Positions 16,914 to 25,502 of a DNA stretch of 64,000 nucleotides are shown here, piece by piece. Made by a program: the position numbers and the translations under genes. The DNA lies in contig JAZTXK010000078.1 of the NCBI GenBank assembly GCA_045636385.1, forward strand, positions 62,001 through 126,000, read 5' to 3'. The notes under the pieces were generated by a model, which ran no database searches, was not told the DNA's origin, and saw only the letters and a list, made by a program, of their open reading frames with translations. Each line of letters opens with the position of its first letter. The stretch's first letter is position 1. Source of the DNA: CAG-390 sp045636385 (GTDB lineage: Bacteria; Bacillota; Clostridia; Oscillospirales; CAG-272).

Positions 16914-17989
16914 TATACGTTTTTATATTCGTCTTTAATATAAGATATCAAAGACGAAACTATATTATTTTCATCAATCTTCTTAATGATTTCGCCTTTT
17001 TTGAACAGCAACGCTTCGCCCTTTCCGCCAGCAATACCGATATCGGCTTCGCGTGCTTCACCGGGGCCGTTAACAACGCATCCCATTAGTGCAACCTTGA
17101 TCGGGATATCGGTCAAGCCCTCAGCCTTTGCGGCAGCTTCAAAGCTGTTTACCAAAGCACACAAATCAATTTTAGTTCTGCCGCAAGTGGGACAAGAAAC
17201 GATATCCATTCCAACGTGCCCTTGGCATCCAAGAGAACGCAGGATATCTTTAGCGGCGTAAACCTCTGCTTCGGGATCTTCGGTTAAAGATATTCTTACC
17301 GTATCTCCGATTCCGAGATGAACAAGCGTTGCAATTGCTTCAGCGTTCTTAATTATGCCCATCCTGCTGCTTCCCGCTTCGGTAACACCCATGTGGATGG
17401 GATAATTGCAGTGCTCGGAAACGTATTTACAAGCTTCAATAGCGTTGGGAACAACGGAGGATTTGACAGAAATTACTATGTCGTCAAAATTATAACGATT
17501 GAGCAGCTTAATATGACCTTGTGCACTTTCAAAAAGAGCCTCTGGTGTGGGCGCGCCGTATTTATGCAGTAATTCCTTTTCAAGAGAACCGCCGTTCACA
17601 CCTATTCTTATCGGTATTCCTTTTGAAGAACAAGCACGTGCAACTTGTGCGACGCGGCTTTCATCGCCAATGTTTCCGGGATTGATGCGAATCTTATCAA
17701 CACCGCATTCAACAGCACGAAGTGCTATCTTATAATCAAAATGAATATCAGCCACGATAGGGATATCAGCTCTGCGCTCTTTTATATAAGCAATAGTATC
17801 AGCAGCCTCAACTGTCGGGATAGCGATTCTAACAATATCGCACCCTGCTTTATGCAGTCTTTCAGTCTGCGCAAGAGTTGCTTCTTTATCTAAGGTATCA
17901 GTATTGGTCATTGACTGGATGGATATACGCGATCCCCCACCGATTAAAACGTTTCCGACCTTTACCGATTTTGTAATTTTACGTTCCAT
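16913..17989 (-). CDS. ispG: 4-hydroxy-3-methylbut-2-enyl diphosphate synthase (IspG/GcpE)
   Basis: Iron-sulfur enzyme of the MEP pathway converting MEcPP to HMBPP. The N-terminal part is a TIM barrel beginning with GGGSRISIQSMTNTDT. The C-terminal cluster ligands are visible in VSCPTCGRTKID and CVVNGPGEAREADIG. 358 aa is the compact bacterial length. It lies between rseP (21-base gap) and polC (one-base overlap). Together with dxr in the same block it shows that isoprenoids are made by the MEP route. Confidence 0.97.
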   Translation of the reverse strand: MERKITKSVKVGNVLIGGGSRISIQSMTNTDTLDKEATLAQTERLHKAGCDIVRIAIPTVEAADTIAYIKERRADIPIVADIHFDYKIALRAVECGVDKIRINPGNIGDESRVAQVARACSSKGIPIRIGVNGGSLEKELLHKYGAPTPEALFESAQGHIKLLNRYNFDDIVISVKSSVVPNAIEACKYVSEHCNYPIHMGVTEAGSSRMGIIKNAEAIATLVHLGIGDTVRISLTEDPEAEVYAAKDILRSLGCQGHVGMDIVSCPTCGRTKIDLCALVNSFEAAAKAEGLTDIPIKVALMGCVVNGPGEAREADIGIAGGKGEALLFKKGEIIKKIDENNIVSSLISYIKDEYKNV

Positions 17990-18010
17990 AATTTTGCTCC
18001 TGAATTTCTA

Positions 18011-19045
18011 TCAGAACAGTTTGAATATATCCTTAAAGGTTATCAAGATCATAAATGCCATAAGAATCAAGAGACCTGCGGCATTTATATAAGATTCAAC
18101 AGTTTTATTAAGAGGCTTGCGTGTGATCGCTTCCCAAAGAAGGAACAACAATCTTCCACCATCAAGTGCGGGGAGAGGCAGAAGATTCATAACTCCGAGG
18201 TTGACCGAAATGATAACCCAAAGATATAAAAGACTTTCCCAGCCTGCGGAAATCGCGGAACCGACAAGTTCGGTCATACCGATGGGACCGGAAATCGCAT
18301 CTAAACCGAAGCGGCCTCCAATCAAATCAGCGAGCGAATCCCACACCATTTTTGCAGTAGAGTAAGTTCTCCAGAAGGTGTGAGATATAATAATTCCCAA
18401 ACTGCGGTCTGCTTCTGAAATGCCGTAGAACAGCATATCATAGCTGCCTAAAGTAACACCGCTTTCTTCTATTGTGGGAAATACGACATCTTCAAGCACG
18501 ATTTTTTTGCCGTCTCTGATAACAGTAATATCGATCGGTTTGTCACCTTGATAGGTGATCTCATAAACAACTTCATTGCCCGTGTGAGTCTTGACTCCTT
18601 CGACAGCTACGATTTTATCGTCGATTTGCAAACCGTAGTTGAGGCTTGTCGCGTCATCCAAAAAAGCGGCAACGATGTTAGTAGCCGGTCCCGTTAAGGC
18701 TACTAAAACAAGCATACCTAAAAAACCAACAATAATATTGGTAGCGGGGCCTGCCAAAACGGTTGATATTCTTCTCCATACGTTCTTGTTACAAAACGCA
18801 TTGGGATCGTCAGATGCTTCATCCTCTCCCGCCATGCTGACAAATCCGCCTATCGGCAGCGCACGGACGGAATATTTTATTCCCGATTTTTTGGACTCGT
18901 AAGAGAATATCTTGGGTCCCATACCGATCGAAAATTCGTTCACGGTTATATTATTAAGTCTTGCAACAAGGAAATGTCCGCCCTCGTGCAGGAATACCAA
19001 AACACTGAGTAAAAGTAAAGTAAGCAAAAGATATAAAAATATCAT
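18011..19045 (-). CDS. rseP: Site-2 zinc metalloprotease RseP/RasP
   Basis: Intramembrane protease that cuts membrane-bound anti-sigma factors and remnant signal peptides. The zinc motif HEGGH is in the first transmembrane segment (VLVFLHEGGHFLVARL), a PDZ-like domain spans about residues 125-205, and the second conserved motif LLPLPALDGGR is in a C-terminal segment. 344 aa. The start at 19045 is chosen because GAGG lies nine bases upstream; an in-frame TTG at 19060 would swallow that site. It sits between dxr (12-base gap) and ispG, a standard order in Firmicutes. Confidence 0.95.
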   Translation of the reverse strand: MIFLYLLLTLLLLSVLVFLHEGGHFLVARLNNITVNEFSIGMGPKIFSYESKKSGIKYSVRALPIGGFVSMAGEDEASDDPNAFCNKNVWRRISTVLAGPATNIIVGFLGMLVLVALTGPATNIVAAFLDDATSLNYGLQIDDKIVAVEGVKTHTGNEVVYEITYQGDKPIDITVIRDGKKIVLEDVVFPTIEESGVTLGSYDMLFYGISEADRSLGIIISHTFWRTYSTAKMVWDSLADLIGGRFGLDAISGPIGMTELVGSAISAGWESLLYLWVIISVNLGVMNLLPLPALDGGRLLFLLWEAITRKPLNKTVESYINAAGLLILMAFMILITFKDIFKLF

Positions 19046-19056
19046 AAAATATAACC

Positions 19057-20214
19057 TCAATTATTACGCGATAAATACTCTTTTGCCATAGATGCGGCAG
19101 TATTTACCGACTCCAATATGGATTCAAGCGTTACGCATTCGGATGCGTTTTTCATTTCTGAACAAACGTATTCAAGCGTATCAAAAATATCAACAAATTT
19201 GATTTTGTCCTTAAGGAATTGATCGACAGCAACTTCGTTAGCCGAATGTAAAACGGCAGAAGCTGCGCCGCCAAGATTCAAAGATTCGCGCGCCAGCTTA
19301 AGGGGTACAAAAGTGTCAAGATCGGGTTCCGCAAAAGTCATACTACCTATTTTCGCAAGATTCAATCTCGGGATAACAGCGTCAAATCGATGAGGCATTT
19401 CAATGGCGTACTGAACGCAGAGTCTCATATCAGGCACGGAAAGCTGAGCGATAACGGAATTATCGCAATACTCGACCATCGAGTGAATAATACTTTCACG
19501 GTGAACGACTACGTCGATCTTATCCCCGGGTACGTCAAAAAGATGAGAAGCCTCAATTACTTCAAAACCTTTGTTCATCAATGTTGCGCTGTCGATGGTG
19601 ATCTTTGCGCCCATTTTCCAAGTCGGGTGAGCGAGTGCCTGTTCACGAGTAATATTTAAAAGCTCGTTGCGTTTTTTGCCGAAGAAAGGCCCGCCGGAAG
19701 CTGTGATAATCAAACTCTTGATCTCACTGTCACTTCCGCTACGCAGACATTGAGCGATTGCGCAGTGCTCGCTATCAACGGGAGTAACTCTGACCTTCTT
19801 CTCTCTCGCACGATCCATAACGATCTTACCTGCGATAACGAGAGACTCCTTGTTAGCCAAAGCGAGATCCTTGCCGGAGTCAACAACGGCAAGCGTGGGC
19901 AAAAGACCTGCCGTGCCAATAATCGAATTGACCGCCAGGTCAGCGTCGGTATCTGCGATCATTTGGCAAATACCGTCGTGTCCCGAATAAATCCGCACGG
20001 GGAGATCGCGTGTTCGGAGCTTTAATTCTGCCGCTGCAGCGATATCAGTCATAGCGGCGGCTTTTACTCCGAATTCTCGGATTTGTTCTTCAACTTTAAT
20101 AAAATTATTATTTGCACAAAGTGCACGGACATCATAATTCTGTGCCCGTGCAACATCTGCGGCTTGCAGTCCTACCGAACCGGTCGAACCAAGCAACATG
20201 ATTGATTTTTTCAT
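19057..20214 (-). CDS. dxr: 1-deoxy-D-xylulose 5-phosphate reductoisomerase
   Basis: NADPH- and metal-dependent enzyme making MEP from DXP, the committed step of the MEP pathway. The N-terminal NADPH-binding motif is LLGSTGSVGLQ. The metal and substrate motifs VTPVDSEHCAI, ASGGPFFG and TIDSATLMNKGFEVIEA are all present. 385 aa is normal. The gene follows cdsA by 15 bases and precedes rseP by 11, in the conserved cdsA-dxr-rseP-ispG order. Confidence 0.97.
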   Translation of the reverse strand: MKKSIMLLGSTGSVGLQAADVARAQNYDVRALCANNNFIKVEEQIREFGVKAAAMTDIAAAAELKLRTRDLPVRIYSGHDGICQMIADTDADLAVNSIIGTAGLLPTLAVVDSGKDLALANKESLVIAGKIVMDRAREKKVRVTPVDSEHCAIAQCLRSGSDSEIKSLIITASGGPFFGKKRNELLNITREQALAHPTWKMGAKITIDSATLMNKGFEVIEASHLFDVPGDKIDVVVHRESIIHSMVEYCDNSVIAQLSVPDMRLCVQYAIEMPHRFDAVIPRLNLAKIGSMTFAEPDLDTFVPLKLARESLNLGGAASAVLHSANEVAVDQFLKDKIKFVDIFDTLEYVCSEMKNASECVTLESILESVNTAASMAKEYLSRNN

Positions 20215-20229
20215 TTATACTTCTCGTAA

Positions 20230-21054
20230 TTAAAAAATATTCGTTACTGAAATAAACAGTAATAGTACCAAAGAAACAGAGATAACAGAGTCAAATCTAT
20301 CAAGTACTCCACCGTGTCCCGGCATTATACTGCCGAAATCCTTGATACCTGATGCTCTCTTGATTGCCGAGAAAAGCAAATCTCCGATCACTGCCACAAT
20401 TCCGCAAACAAGACCGCAGACACCGATCATCAAATATGAAGTGATCTCAAAATCGAAGCCAATCTCAAGCAGTTTTGCATAAAGCAGAAAAGCCGCAATA
20501 CAAAAGATAACTCCACCAACAGCACCCTCAACGGTTTTCTTCGGGCTGACCGAGGGCAAAAGCTTATGCTTTCCAAACAGCATACCGCATATCAAAGCAC
20601 AAGAATCGGTTACCCAGGCAGTAGCAAATGCAAAGAACATTATCTGCCACGAGCCGTTATCGGATACGTCTGCAAGAAGCACCAGAGCGGTGAATCCTGC
20701 TGTCGCATACAGTGCTATAAACCAAGTAGAAATCACCTTGCCGAGATCGGGTTTATCCTTCATAAACGTATATACCGTCATCACAACAAATGATAATACG
20801 AAAATTATCGGGAATATCAGCTTATAAAACAGCTCAGCCGAAAGGTATCTCGCGAGGATGGGAAAGAGAGCGATTAAATACATAGGGGCTGATAATGCGG
20901 CTTTATTTTTCAGACCGTTGCACGTCAGCATTTCATATACCGATGCTAAGGACAGGAATACGGTAAGCGCAATAAATAGCGGAGTTGACGAAAAATAAAT
21001 GCACGGCAGTATAATTAACAAAAATACTACCGAAGATATTGTTCTTACTAACAT
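20230..21054 (-). CDS. cdsA: Phosphatidate cytidylyltransferase
   Basis: Integral membrane enzyme making CDP-diacylglycerol from phosphatidic acid and CTP, the branch point for phospholipids. About eight hydrophobic segments fill the 274 aa. The family signature lies near the C-terminus: KRASGIKDFGSIMPGHGGVLDRFDS. The conserved SPKKTVEGAVGG precedes it. It follows uppS by five bases. Confidence 0.96.
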   Translation of the reverse strand: MLVRTISSVVFLLIILPCIYFSSTPLFIALTVFLSLASVYEMLTCNGLKNKAALSAPMYLIALFPILARYLSAELFYKLIFPIIFVLSFVVMTVYTFMKDKPDLGKVISTWFIALYATAGFTALVLLADVSDNGSWQIMFFAFATAWVTDSCALICGMLFGKHKLLPSVSPKKTVEGAVGGVIFCIAAFLLYAKLLEIGFDFEITSYLMIGVCGLVCGIVAVIGDLLFSAIKRASGIKDFGSIMPGHGGVLDRFDSVISVSLVLLLFISVTNIF

Positions 21055-21059
21055 GTCAT

Positions 21060-21758
21060 TTATACCTTACCATATCTTCTTTGCCGATTATAGAATGCCT
21101 CAACAGCCTTGTCGATGTCCTCCGATGACATATCCGGCCACAGTGTATCGGTAAAATAGAACTCGGAGTAAGCAGATTGCCACATCAAGAAGTTGGACAA
21201 GCGCATTTCTCCTGCGGTGCGTACGACCAAATCGGGATCGGGAATACCCGCTGTATACAACTCTGACGCAATATCTTCGGCGGTAACGTTGATCTTCCCC
21301 GAAGCAATAAGCTTATTACAAGCGTTGACGATCTCGTCCTTGCCGCCGTAATTGATTGCCAGACAAAGAGTCAGCGTATTATCTTTGGTCGTCTCCTCAA
21401 GCTTTCTCGCCTTCTCAGCGAGAGATGGCTCAAGCTTTGAAATATCGCCAATGAACTTCATGCGAATATCGTACTCTTTTGAAGACTTCTCGCACTCGTC
21501 AAGATATTTGTCAAGCAGCTTCATAATAGACTGCACTTCTTTTTCAGGTCTTGACCAATTCTCCGTAGAAAATGCATAAACGGTTACGTATTTGATGCCG
21601 ATATCGCCGCAATAACGCACGATTCGTCTGAAAGCTTCAGCACCGTAACGGTGGCCGAAACGGCGCGGCATTCCGCGTCTTTCGGCCCATCTACCGTTAC
21701 CGTCCATTATAAAAGCAATGTGTTGTAACCGTTCGTCAACCTTTAAGTTATCCGACAT
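21060..21758 (-). CDS. uppS: Undecaprenyl diphosphate synthase
   Basis: cis-Prenyltransferase making the C55 lipid carrier for peptidoglycan and other wall polymers. The active-site stretch FIMDGNGRWAERRGMPR holds the catalytic Asp, followed by FGHRYGAEAFR. FSTENWSRP and PDLVVRTAGEMRLSNFLMWQ are further family motifs. The usual DGNGRWAxxRG...GH pattern is intact and the 232-aa length is normal. It lies 27 bases after frr and five before cdsA. Confidence 0.97.
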   Translation of the reverse strand: MSDNLKVDERLQHIAFIMDGNGRWAERRGMPRRFGHRYGAEAFRRIVRYCGDIGIKYVTVYAFSTENWSRPEKEVQSIMKLLDKYLDECEKSSKEYDIRMKFIGDISKLEPSLAEKARKLEETTKDNTLTLCLAINYGGKDEIVNACNKLIASGKINVTAEDIASELYTAGIPDPDLVVRTAGEMRLSNFLMWQSAYSEFYFTDTLWPDMSSEDIDKAVEAFYNRQRRYGKV

Positions 21759-21785
21759 TGTTTTAAAATATACCTTATCGCGAAG

Positions 21786-22340
21786 TTAGATAGCCATAAC
21801 TTCCTTGGTCTTCTTTGCAGTTACATCGTCAACGATCTTGATGTACTTATCGGTAAGATCCTGTACGGACTTTTCGGAAGTCTTCTGCTCGTCCTCGGTC
21901 ATCTCGCCGTCTTTCTTCATCTTCTTGCACTTATCAAGTGCATCACGTCTAATGTTTCTGACAGCAACCTTAGCGTTTTCGCCTTCCTTTTGAACCTGCT
22001 TAACGAGTTCCTTACGGCGCTCCTCGGTAGGCTGGGGGAATACGAGTCTGATAACACGGCCGTCATTTGCGGGAGTGATACCAATATCGGAAGCAAGAAT
22101 AGCCTTCTCCATAGCCTTGAGAGTAGACATATCGTAGGGGGTGATGGTAACAGTCTTGGAATCGGTAGCCTTAACGTCTGCCATGGTGTTGATGGGAGTG
22201 GGAGCACCATAGTATTCAAAGCTGATACCGCTTACGAGCATAGGATTAGCTCTGCCTGCTCTGATAAGAGAGAGAGCACTTTCATAAGAGTCAATAGACT
22301 TCTTCATTTTTTCTTCATAGGATTTGCAATCGAGTTTCAT
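21786..22340 (-). CDS. frr: Ribosome recycling factor
   Basis: Splits post-termination ribosomes together with EF-G. The 184-aa protein begins KSYEEKMKKSIDSYES, then SLIRAGRANPMLV, and has the conserved ITPYDMSTLKAMEKAI and VRNIRRDALDKCKKM segments. The GAGGATAT sequence before the ATG provides the ribosome site. It follows pyrH by 29 bases in the common pyrH-frr-uppS order. Confidence 0.97.
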   Translation of the reverse strand: MKLDCKSYEEKMKKSIDSYESALSLIRAGRANPMLVSGISFEYYGAPTPINTMADVKATDSKTVTITPYDMSTLKAMEKAILASDIGITPANDGRVIRLVFPQPTEERRKELVKQVQKEGENAKVAVRNIRRDALDKCKKMKKDGEMTEDEQKTSEKSVQDLTDKYIKIVDDVTAKKTKEVMAI

Positions 22341-22369
22341 TTGTATATCCTCCGTTTTATGTAATAAAA

Positions 22370-23077
22370 TTATTTTATGATTTTAGTTCCGCGGGACTCT
22401 CCGCGAATAGCTTTAACGATATCATCGGTATCCGAAAGCTGGAAAGCAAACGCATCGGGACCGAATTCAGAACCGAGTGCGGATGCCGCAAGATCTATTC
22501 CCTTCAGGTTACGAGCAATCATCTCGGAATAACTGATTTCCTCAAAGAATACCGCATTGCTGTCCTTCTTAGGATCACGGTCATATATACCGTCAATGTT
22601 TTTAGCCAGAAGGAACACGTCTGCATTGATCTCATTCGCTCTGAGAATTCCCGCTGTATCGGTTGAAAAATAGGGGTTACCTGTTCCTCCACCGAAGAAA
22701 ACGATCTTTCCTTCAGACAAAGCAGCTCTCGCCGCATCTGCCGAATATCTTCTTGCATAGGGTTCCATAAAGGTGGAAGTCATTACAACAGCATCGCCGC
22801 CCGCCTTGATAACGGCATCCTTGGCAGCGAGTGAATTGATTATGGTGCCGAGCATACCCATACTATCGGCAGTTGATCTGTCCATATCTCCGCTGCTTCT
22901 TCCGCGCCAAATGTTACCTGCTCCGATGATTACGCCTATCTCGACACCGTCTTTCGCGAGAGCTACAAGTGTCTTGGCGATATCCTCAAGAAAATCAAAA
23001 TTGATGATCGATCCGTCTCCGGAAATGGCTTCGCCGGAAAGCTTCAGTAAAACGCGCTTATATCTATAGTCCGACAT
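22370..23077 (-). CDS. pyrH: Uridylate kinase
   Basis: Hexameric bacterial UMP kinase of the amino-acid-kinase fold, giving UDP for RNA, DNA and wall precursors. Motifs: RVLLKLSGEAISGDGS at the N-terminus, IGAGNIWRGRS, DSMGMLGTIINSLA, GTGNPYFSTDTA and LAKNIDGIYDRDPKK. 235 aa. First gene of the block that ends at polC and the EEP lipoprotein; a strong promoter lies just upstream. Confidence 0.97.
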   Translation of the reverse strand: MSDYRYKRVLLKLSGEAISGDGSIINFDFLEDIAKTLVALAKDGVEIGVIIGAGNIWRGRSSGDMDRSTADSMGMLGTIINSLAAKDAVIKAGGDAVVMTSTFMEPYARRYSADAARAALSEGKIVFFGGGTGNPYFSTDTAGILRANEINADVFLLAKNIDGIYDRDPKKDSNAVFFEEISYSEMIARNLKGIDLAASALGSEFGPDAFAFQLSDTDDIVKAIRGESRGTKIIK

Positions 23078-23109
23078 ATCAAAATCCTTTCATATTCGCA
23101 ATATATATT

Positions 23110-23138
23110 ATTTTATCTTATTTTATGCGATTTGTAAA
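23110..23138 (-). promoter_or_regulatory. Sigma-A promoter for the pyrH-frr-uppS-cdsA-dxr-rseP-ispG-polC block
   Basis: Minus strand: TTTACA (23138-23133), 17-base spacer, TAAAAT (23115-23110), about 35 bases before the pyrH start. No comparable promoter or terminator was noticed inside the block, where gaps are mostly below 30 bases. Confidence 0.7.
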
Positions 23139-23175
23139 GAGTATTTTGTAAATTTCTCTAAAAATTTTCAAAAAA

Positions 23176-23205
23176 TCCCGCTTGCACGGAAATATGCAAG
23201 CGGGA
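23176..23205 (-). terminator. Terminator after tsf
   Basis: 11-bp inverted repeat (TCCCGCTTGCA / TGCAAGCGGGA), 8-base loop, with TTTTTTGAAAATTTT following on the minus strand. It ends the rpsB-tsf transcript ahead of the pyrH promoter. Confidence 0.9.
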
Positions 23206-23213
23206 ATATGAAA

Positions 23214-24146
23214 TTAGTTGTTGCCGGTGAGCTTTGCGATCTCTTCTGCGAAGTTATCTTCTCTCTTCTCAAGGCCTTCGCCCTTCTCATAAAGAACGAA
23301 GTCAACAACCTTGATCTCGCCGCCAAGTCTCTTACCCTCGGTCTCGAGGTACTTGCCAACGGACATATCGTCTTCCTTGAAGAAGGACTGGTCGAGGAGG
23401 CATACGTTCTCGTAGAACTTGCCCATCTTACCGATAACGATCTTCTCAAGGATAGCATCAGGCTTGTTAGCATTCTTAGGATCGTTCTTAAGAGCAGCAA
23501 CCTGGATGTTCTTCTCTTCCTCGATAACGCTTGCGGGAACTTCCTCGCGGCAAACGTAGGTGGGAGGAGAACCTGCTGCGATCTGGAGAGCGATGTTCTT
23601 AGCAACTGCTGCGAACTCATCGTTGTTAGCAACTGCCTCGTCAGCAGTGAAACGAACGATTACGCCTGCAACGCCTGCACCGTGAATGTAGGTGCTGGTG
23701 ATACCCTCACGGATAACGAAACGGCGGATGGTGATCTTCTCACCGATGGTGAAGATCATTTCCTTAAGCTTAGCATCAACGGTAAGCTCGGTGCCGTCGA
23801 AGTTAGCAGCAAGAAGAGCCTCGGGATTCTCGGGCTTGGTAGCAATGATAGTACGGAGAAGTCCCTTTACGAACTCCTTGAAAGTATCGTTCTTAGCAAC
23901 GAAGTCGGTCTCAGCGTTAACCTCGATAATAGCGGAAACGTTGCCGTCCTTGAGAATGTCAACAACACCCTCTGCAGCGATTCTGCCTTCCTTCTTAGCG
24001 GCAACAGCAAGGCCTCTCTCACGGAGAACCTTCATAGCCTTTTCCATATCGCCCTCAGCCTCAACAAGTGCCTTCTTGCACTCCATCATACCGATACCGG
24101 TCTTAGCGCGGAGAGCTGCAACGTCTTTTGCGTTAATAGTAGCCAT
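23214..24146 (-). CDS. tsf: Elongation factor Ts
   Basis: Nucleotide exchange factor for EF-Tu. The N-terminal UBA-like domain reads AKDVAALRAKTGIGMMECKKAL, and the core contains ETDFVAKND, which contacts EF-Tu. A long insertion-bearing core and the DQSFFKEDDMSVGKYLE segment follow. 310 aa is within the range for Clostridia. It lies 39 bases after rpsB, the usual pairing. Codon use is strongly biased, as expected for a highly expressed gene. Confidence 0.97.
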   Translation of the reverse strand: MATINAKDVAALRAKTGIGMMECKKALVEAEGDMEKAMKVLRERGLAVAAKKEGRIAAEGVVDILKDGNVSAIIEVNAETDFVAKNDTFKEFVKGLLRTIIATKPENPEALLAANFDGTELTVDAKLKEMIFTIGEKITIRRFVIREGITSTYIHGAGVAGVIVRFTADEAVANNDEFAAVAKNIALQIAAGSPPTYVCREEVPASVIEEEKNIQVAALKNDPKNANKPDAILEKIVIGKMGKFYENVCLLDQSFFKEDDMSVGKYLETEGKRLGGEIKVVDFVLYEKGEGLEKREDNFAEEIAKLTGNN

Positions 24147-24185
24147 TTTATTACTCCTTAAAATTTTGAATTCTAAAAGTTAAAA

Positions 24186-24911
24186 TTACTCAGCGTCAGC
24201 GGTCTCGGTAGCCTCGGGAGCGAGCTGCTCGCCCTGCTTGCCCTCGATAACTGCATCTGCAAGTACGGAAGAGATAAGCTTGATAGCGCGGATAGCGTCA
24301 TCGTTACCGGGAATGATGTAGTCTGCATCATCGGGATCACAGTTGGTATCAACGATAGCGATTACGGGAATGCCAAGCTTCTTAGCTTCCTTAACAGCGT
24401 TAGCTTCCTTCTTGGTGTCAACGATGAAAATAGCTGCGGGGAGCTCGGTCATGGTCTTGATACCGCCGTAGTTCTTCTCAAGGTCGATCATTTCCTTGTT
24501 AAGAGCAGCAGCTTCCTTCTTGGGGAGCATATCAAAGGTGCCGTCCTCGCTCATCTTGGTGAGGGTATTGAGTCTGTTGATGGACTTCTTGATGGTCTTG
24601 AAGTTGGTCATCATACCGCCGGGCCAACGTACGTTAACGTAGTACATTCCGCATCTTTCTGCCTCTTCCTTGATAGCATCGGCAGCCTGCTTCTTGGTAC
24701 CAACGAAAAGGATGTTCTTGCCTGCAGCAGCAACTTCCTTAGCGTATGCATAAGCCTCGTCGATCTTGTCAACGGTCTATGCAAGGTGAATGATGTAGGG
24801 ACCGTTACGCTCGGTGTAGATGTACTCCGACATCTTGGGGTTCCATCTTCTGGTGTGATGTCCGAAATGGACGCCTGCTTCAAGCAGCTGTTTCATGGTG
24901 ATTACTGACAT
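24186..24911 (-). pseudogene. rpsB: 30S ribosomal protein S2, interrupted by an in-frame TAG at codon 45
   Basis: Read from the ATG at 24911 (AAGGAGG eight bases upstream), the frame gives a normal S2 N-terminus (MKQLLEAGVHFGHHTRRWNP) through PYIIHLA, then TAG at 24779-24777, then continues in the same frame with TVDKIDEAYAYAKEVA and VRWPGG to a full C-terminus. The total length would be 241 residues, normal for S2. There is no frameshift; one base change from CAG or AAG would restore the gene. The aligned residue in Bacillus S2 is Lys (LQKTV). S2 is essential, so a sequence or assembly error, a mixed population or a suppressor is more likely than real loss. TAG is used as an ordinary stop at 48705-48707. 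It shares a transcript with tsf. Confidence 0.9.
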
Positions 24912-25058
24912 TTTAATGTCCTCCTTAATTTGGTTTTTTCCACCGCAAGTCCTATGATAAATCCGACCTTTACGCTATGCAAAGGCACCGGGATATTACG
25001 CGCAGAACTGCGTGTGTTATATGTTTTAACGCCGCCCACCGTGAAGTGCGGCGCAAAC
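24912..25058 (-). promoter_or_regulatory. Structured 5' leader of rpsB-tsf
   Basis: About 147 bases of transcribed leader between the predicted start of transcription and the rpsB ATG, long for this compact genome. On the minus strand it contains short inverted repeats: CGCCGC/GCGGCG around a 12-base loop, CGCAGTTCTGCG, and CCTTT/AAAGG around a 9-base loop. This suggests a ribosomal-protein autoregulatory leader, but I do not recognise a named motif. Confidence 0.4.
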
Positions 25059-25064
25059 AGCGAA

Positions 25065-25093
25065 ATTATATCATAAATAAATGAACAAATCAA
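25065..25093 (-). promoter_or_regulatory. Sigma-A promoter of rpsB-tsf
   Basis: Minus strand: TTGATT (25093-25088), 17-base spacer, perfect TATAAT (25070-25065), with an AT-rich region upstream. It fits a strong constitutive promoter for translation genes. Confidence 0.8.
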
Positions 25094-25125
25094 CATCTTT
25101 TTTGCAAGTTTACATATTATTTACA

Positions 25126-25425
25126 TTATCTCGAATCTTTCTCAAAATTCTTGCTTCTTTTACTTGATTTAAAAAATGCATCATATTCAGAATTTGATAT
25201 TTTAACAAGTATTGCATCCTCTCCAATGCACTCAATTCTATTCCACGGCAAAACGATTCTGCTTTCCTTCATAAAAGAGAACATTCCGCCGTTTGATAGT
25301 ATCAAAGAGCATATCTGACCACTGCAAGTATCAATCTCGATCTCCGCAATACATCCAATCCTTGTACCGTCACATAGATTAATAACATCCCTTTGCCGTA
25401 ACTCTGCACTTGTAATACGAGCCAT
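25126..25425 (-). CDS. YlmC/YmxH-family PRC-barrel sporulation protein
   Basis: 99-aa protein with a PRC-barrel: RITSAELRQRDVINLCDGTRIG, IAEIEIDTCSGQICSLIL and RIVLPWNRIECIGEDAILVK. These match the YlmC/YmxH family found in nearly all endospore formers, whose exact role is unknown. GAGGTGTTTGA precedes the ATG. The gene lies 77 bases after the degenerate P-type ATPase gene and just upstream of the rpsB promoter. I did not find a convincing promoter of its own. Confidence 0.88.
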   Translation of the reverse strand: MARITSAELRQRDVINLCDGTRIGCIAEIEIDTCSGQICSLILSNGGMFSFMKESRIVLPWNRIECIGEDAILVKISNSEYDAFFKSSKRSKNFEKDSR

Positions 25426-25502
25426 TCAAACACCTCAAAAATAGTTTCCTTATTTTATATGCTTGATGAACGGCAAAAAGTATTATTAATCAAAAAATGC
25501 AA

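Noticed and set aside
23208..24161. 317-codon open frame antisense to tsf
   Set aside because: Strong codon bias of tsf produces open antisense frames. No supporting signal was seen.
24777..24779. TAG in rpsB as evidence of genetic-code reassignment
   Set aside because: TAG ends the P-loop ATPase gene at 48705-48707, and no other gene in the window shows an internal TAG, so a local cause is more likely.
24611..24883. 90-codon frame overlapping the rpsB N-terminal region
   Set aside because: It is an alternative frame. The true S2 frame is intact before and after the TAG, so there is no frameshift and no separate gene.
24902..25096. 64-codon open frame in the rpsB leader
   Set aside because: It overlaps the promoter and leader hairpins, has no ribosome site and shows no coding character.
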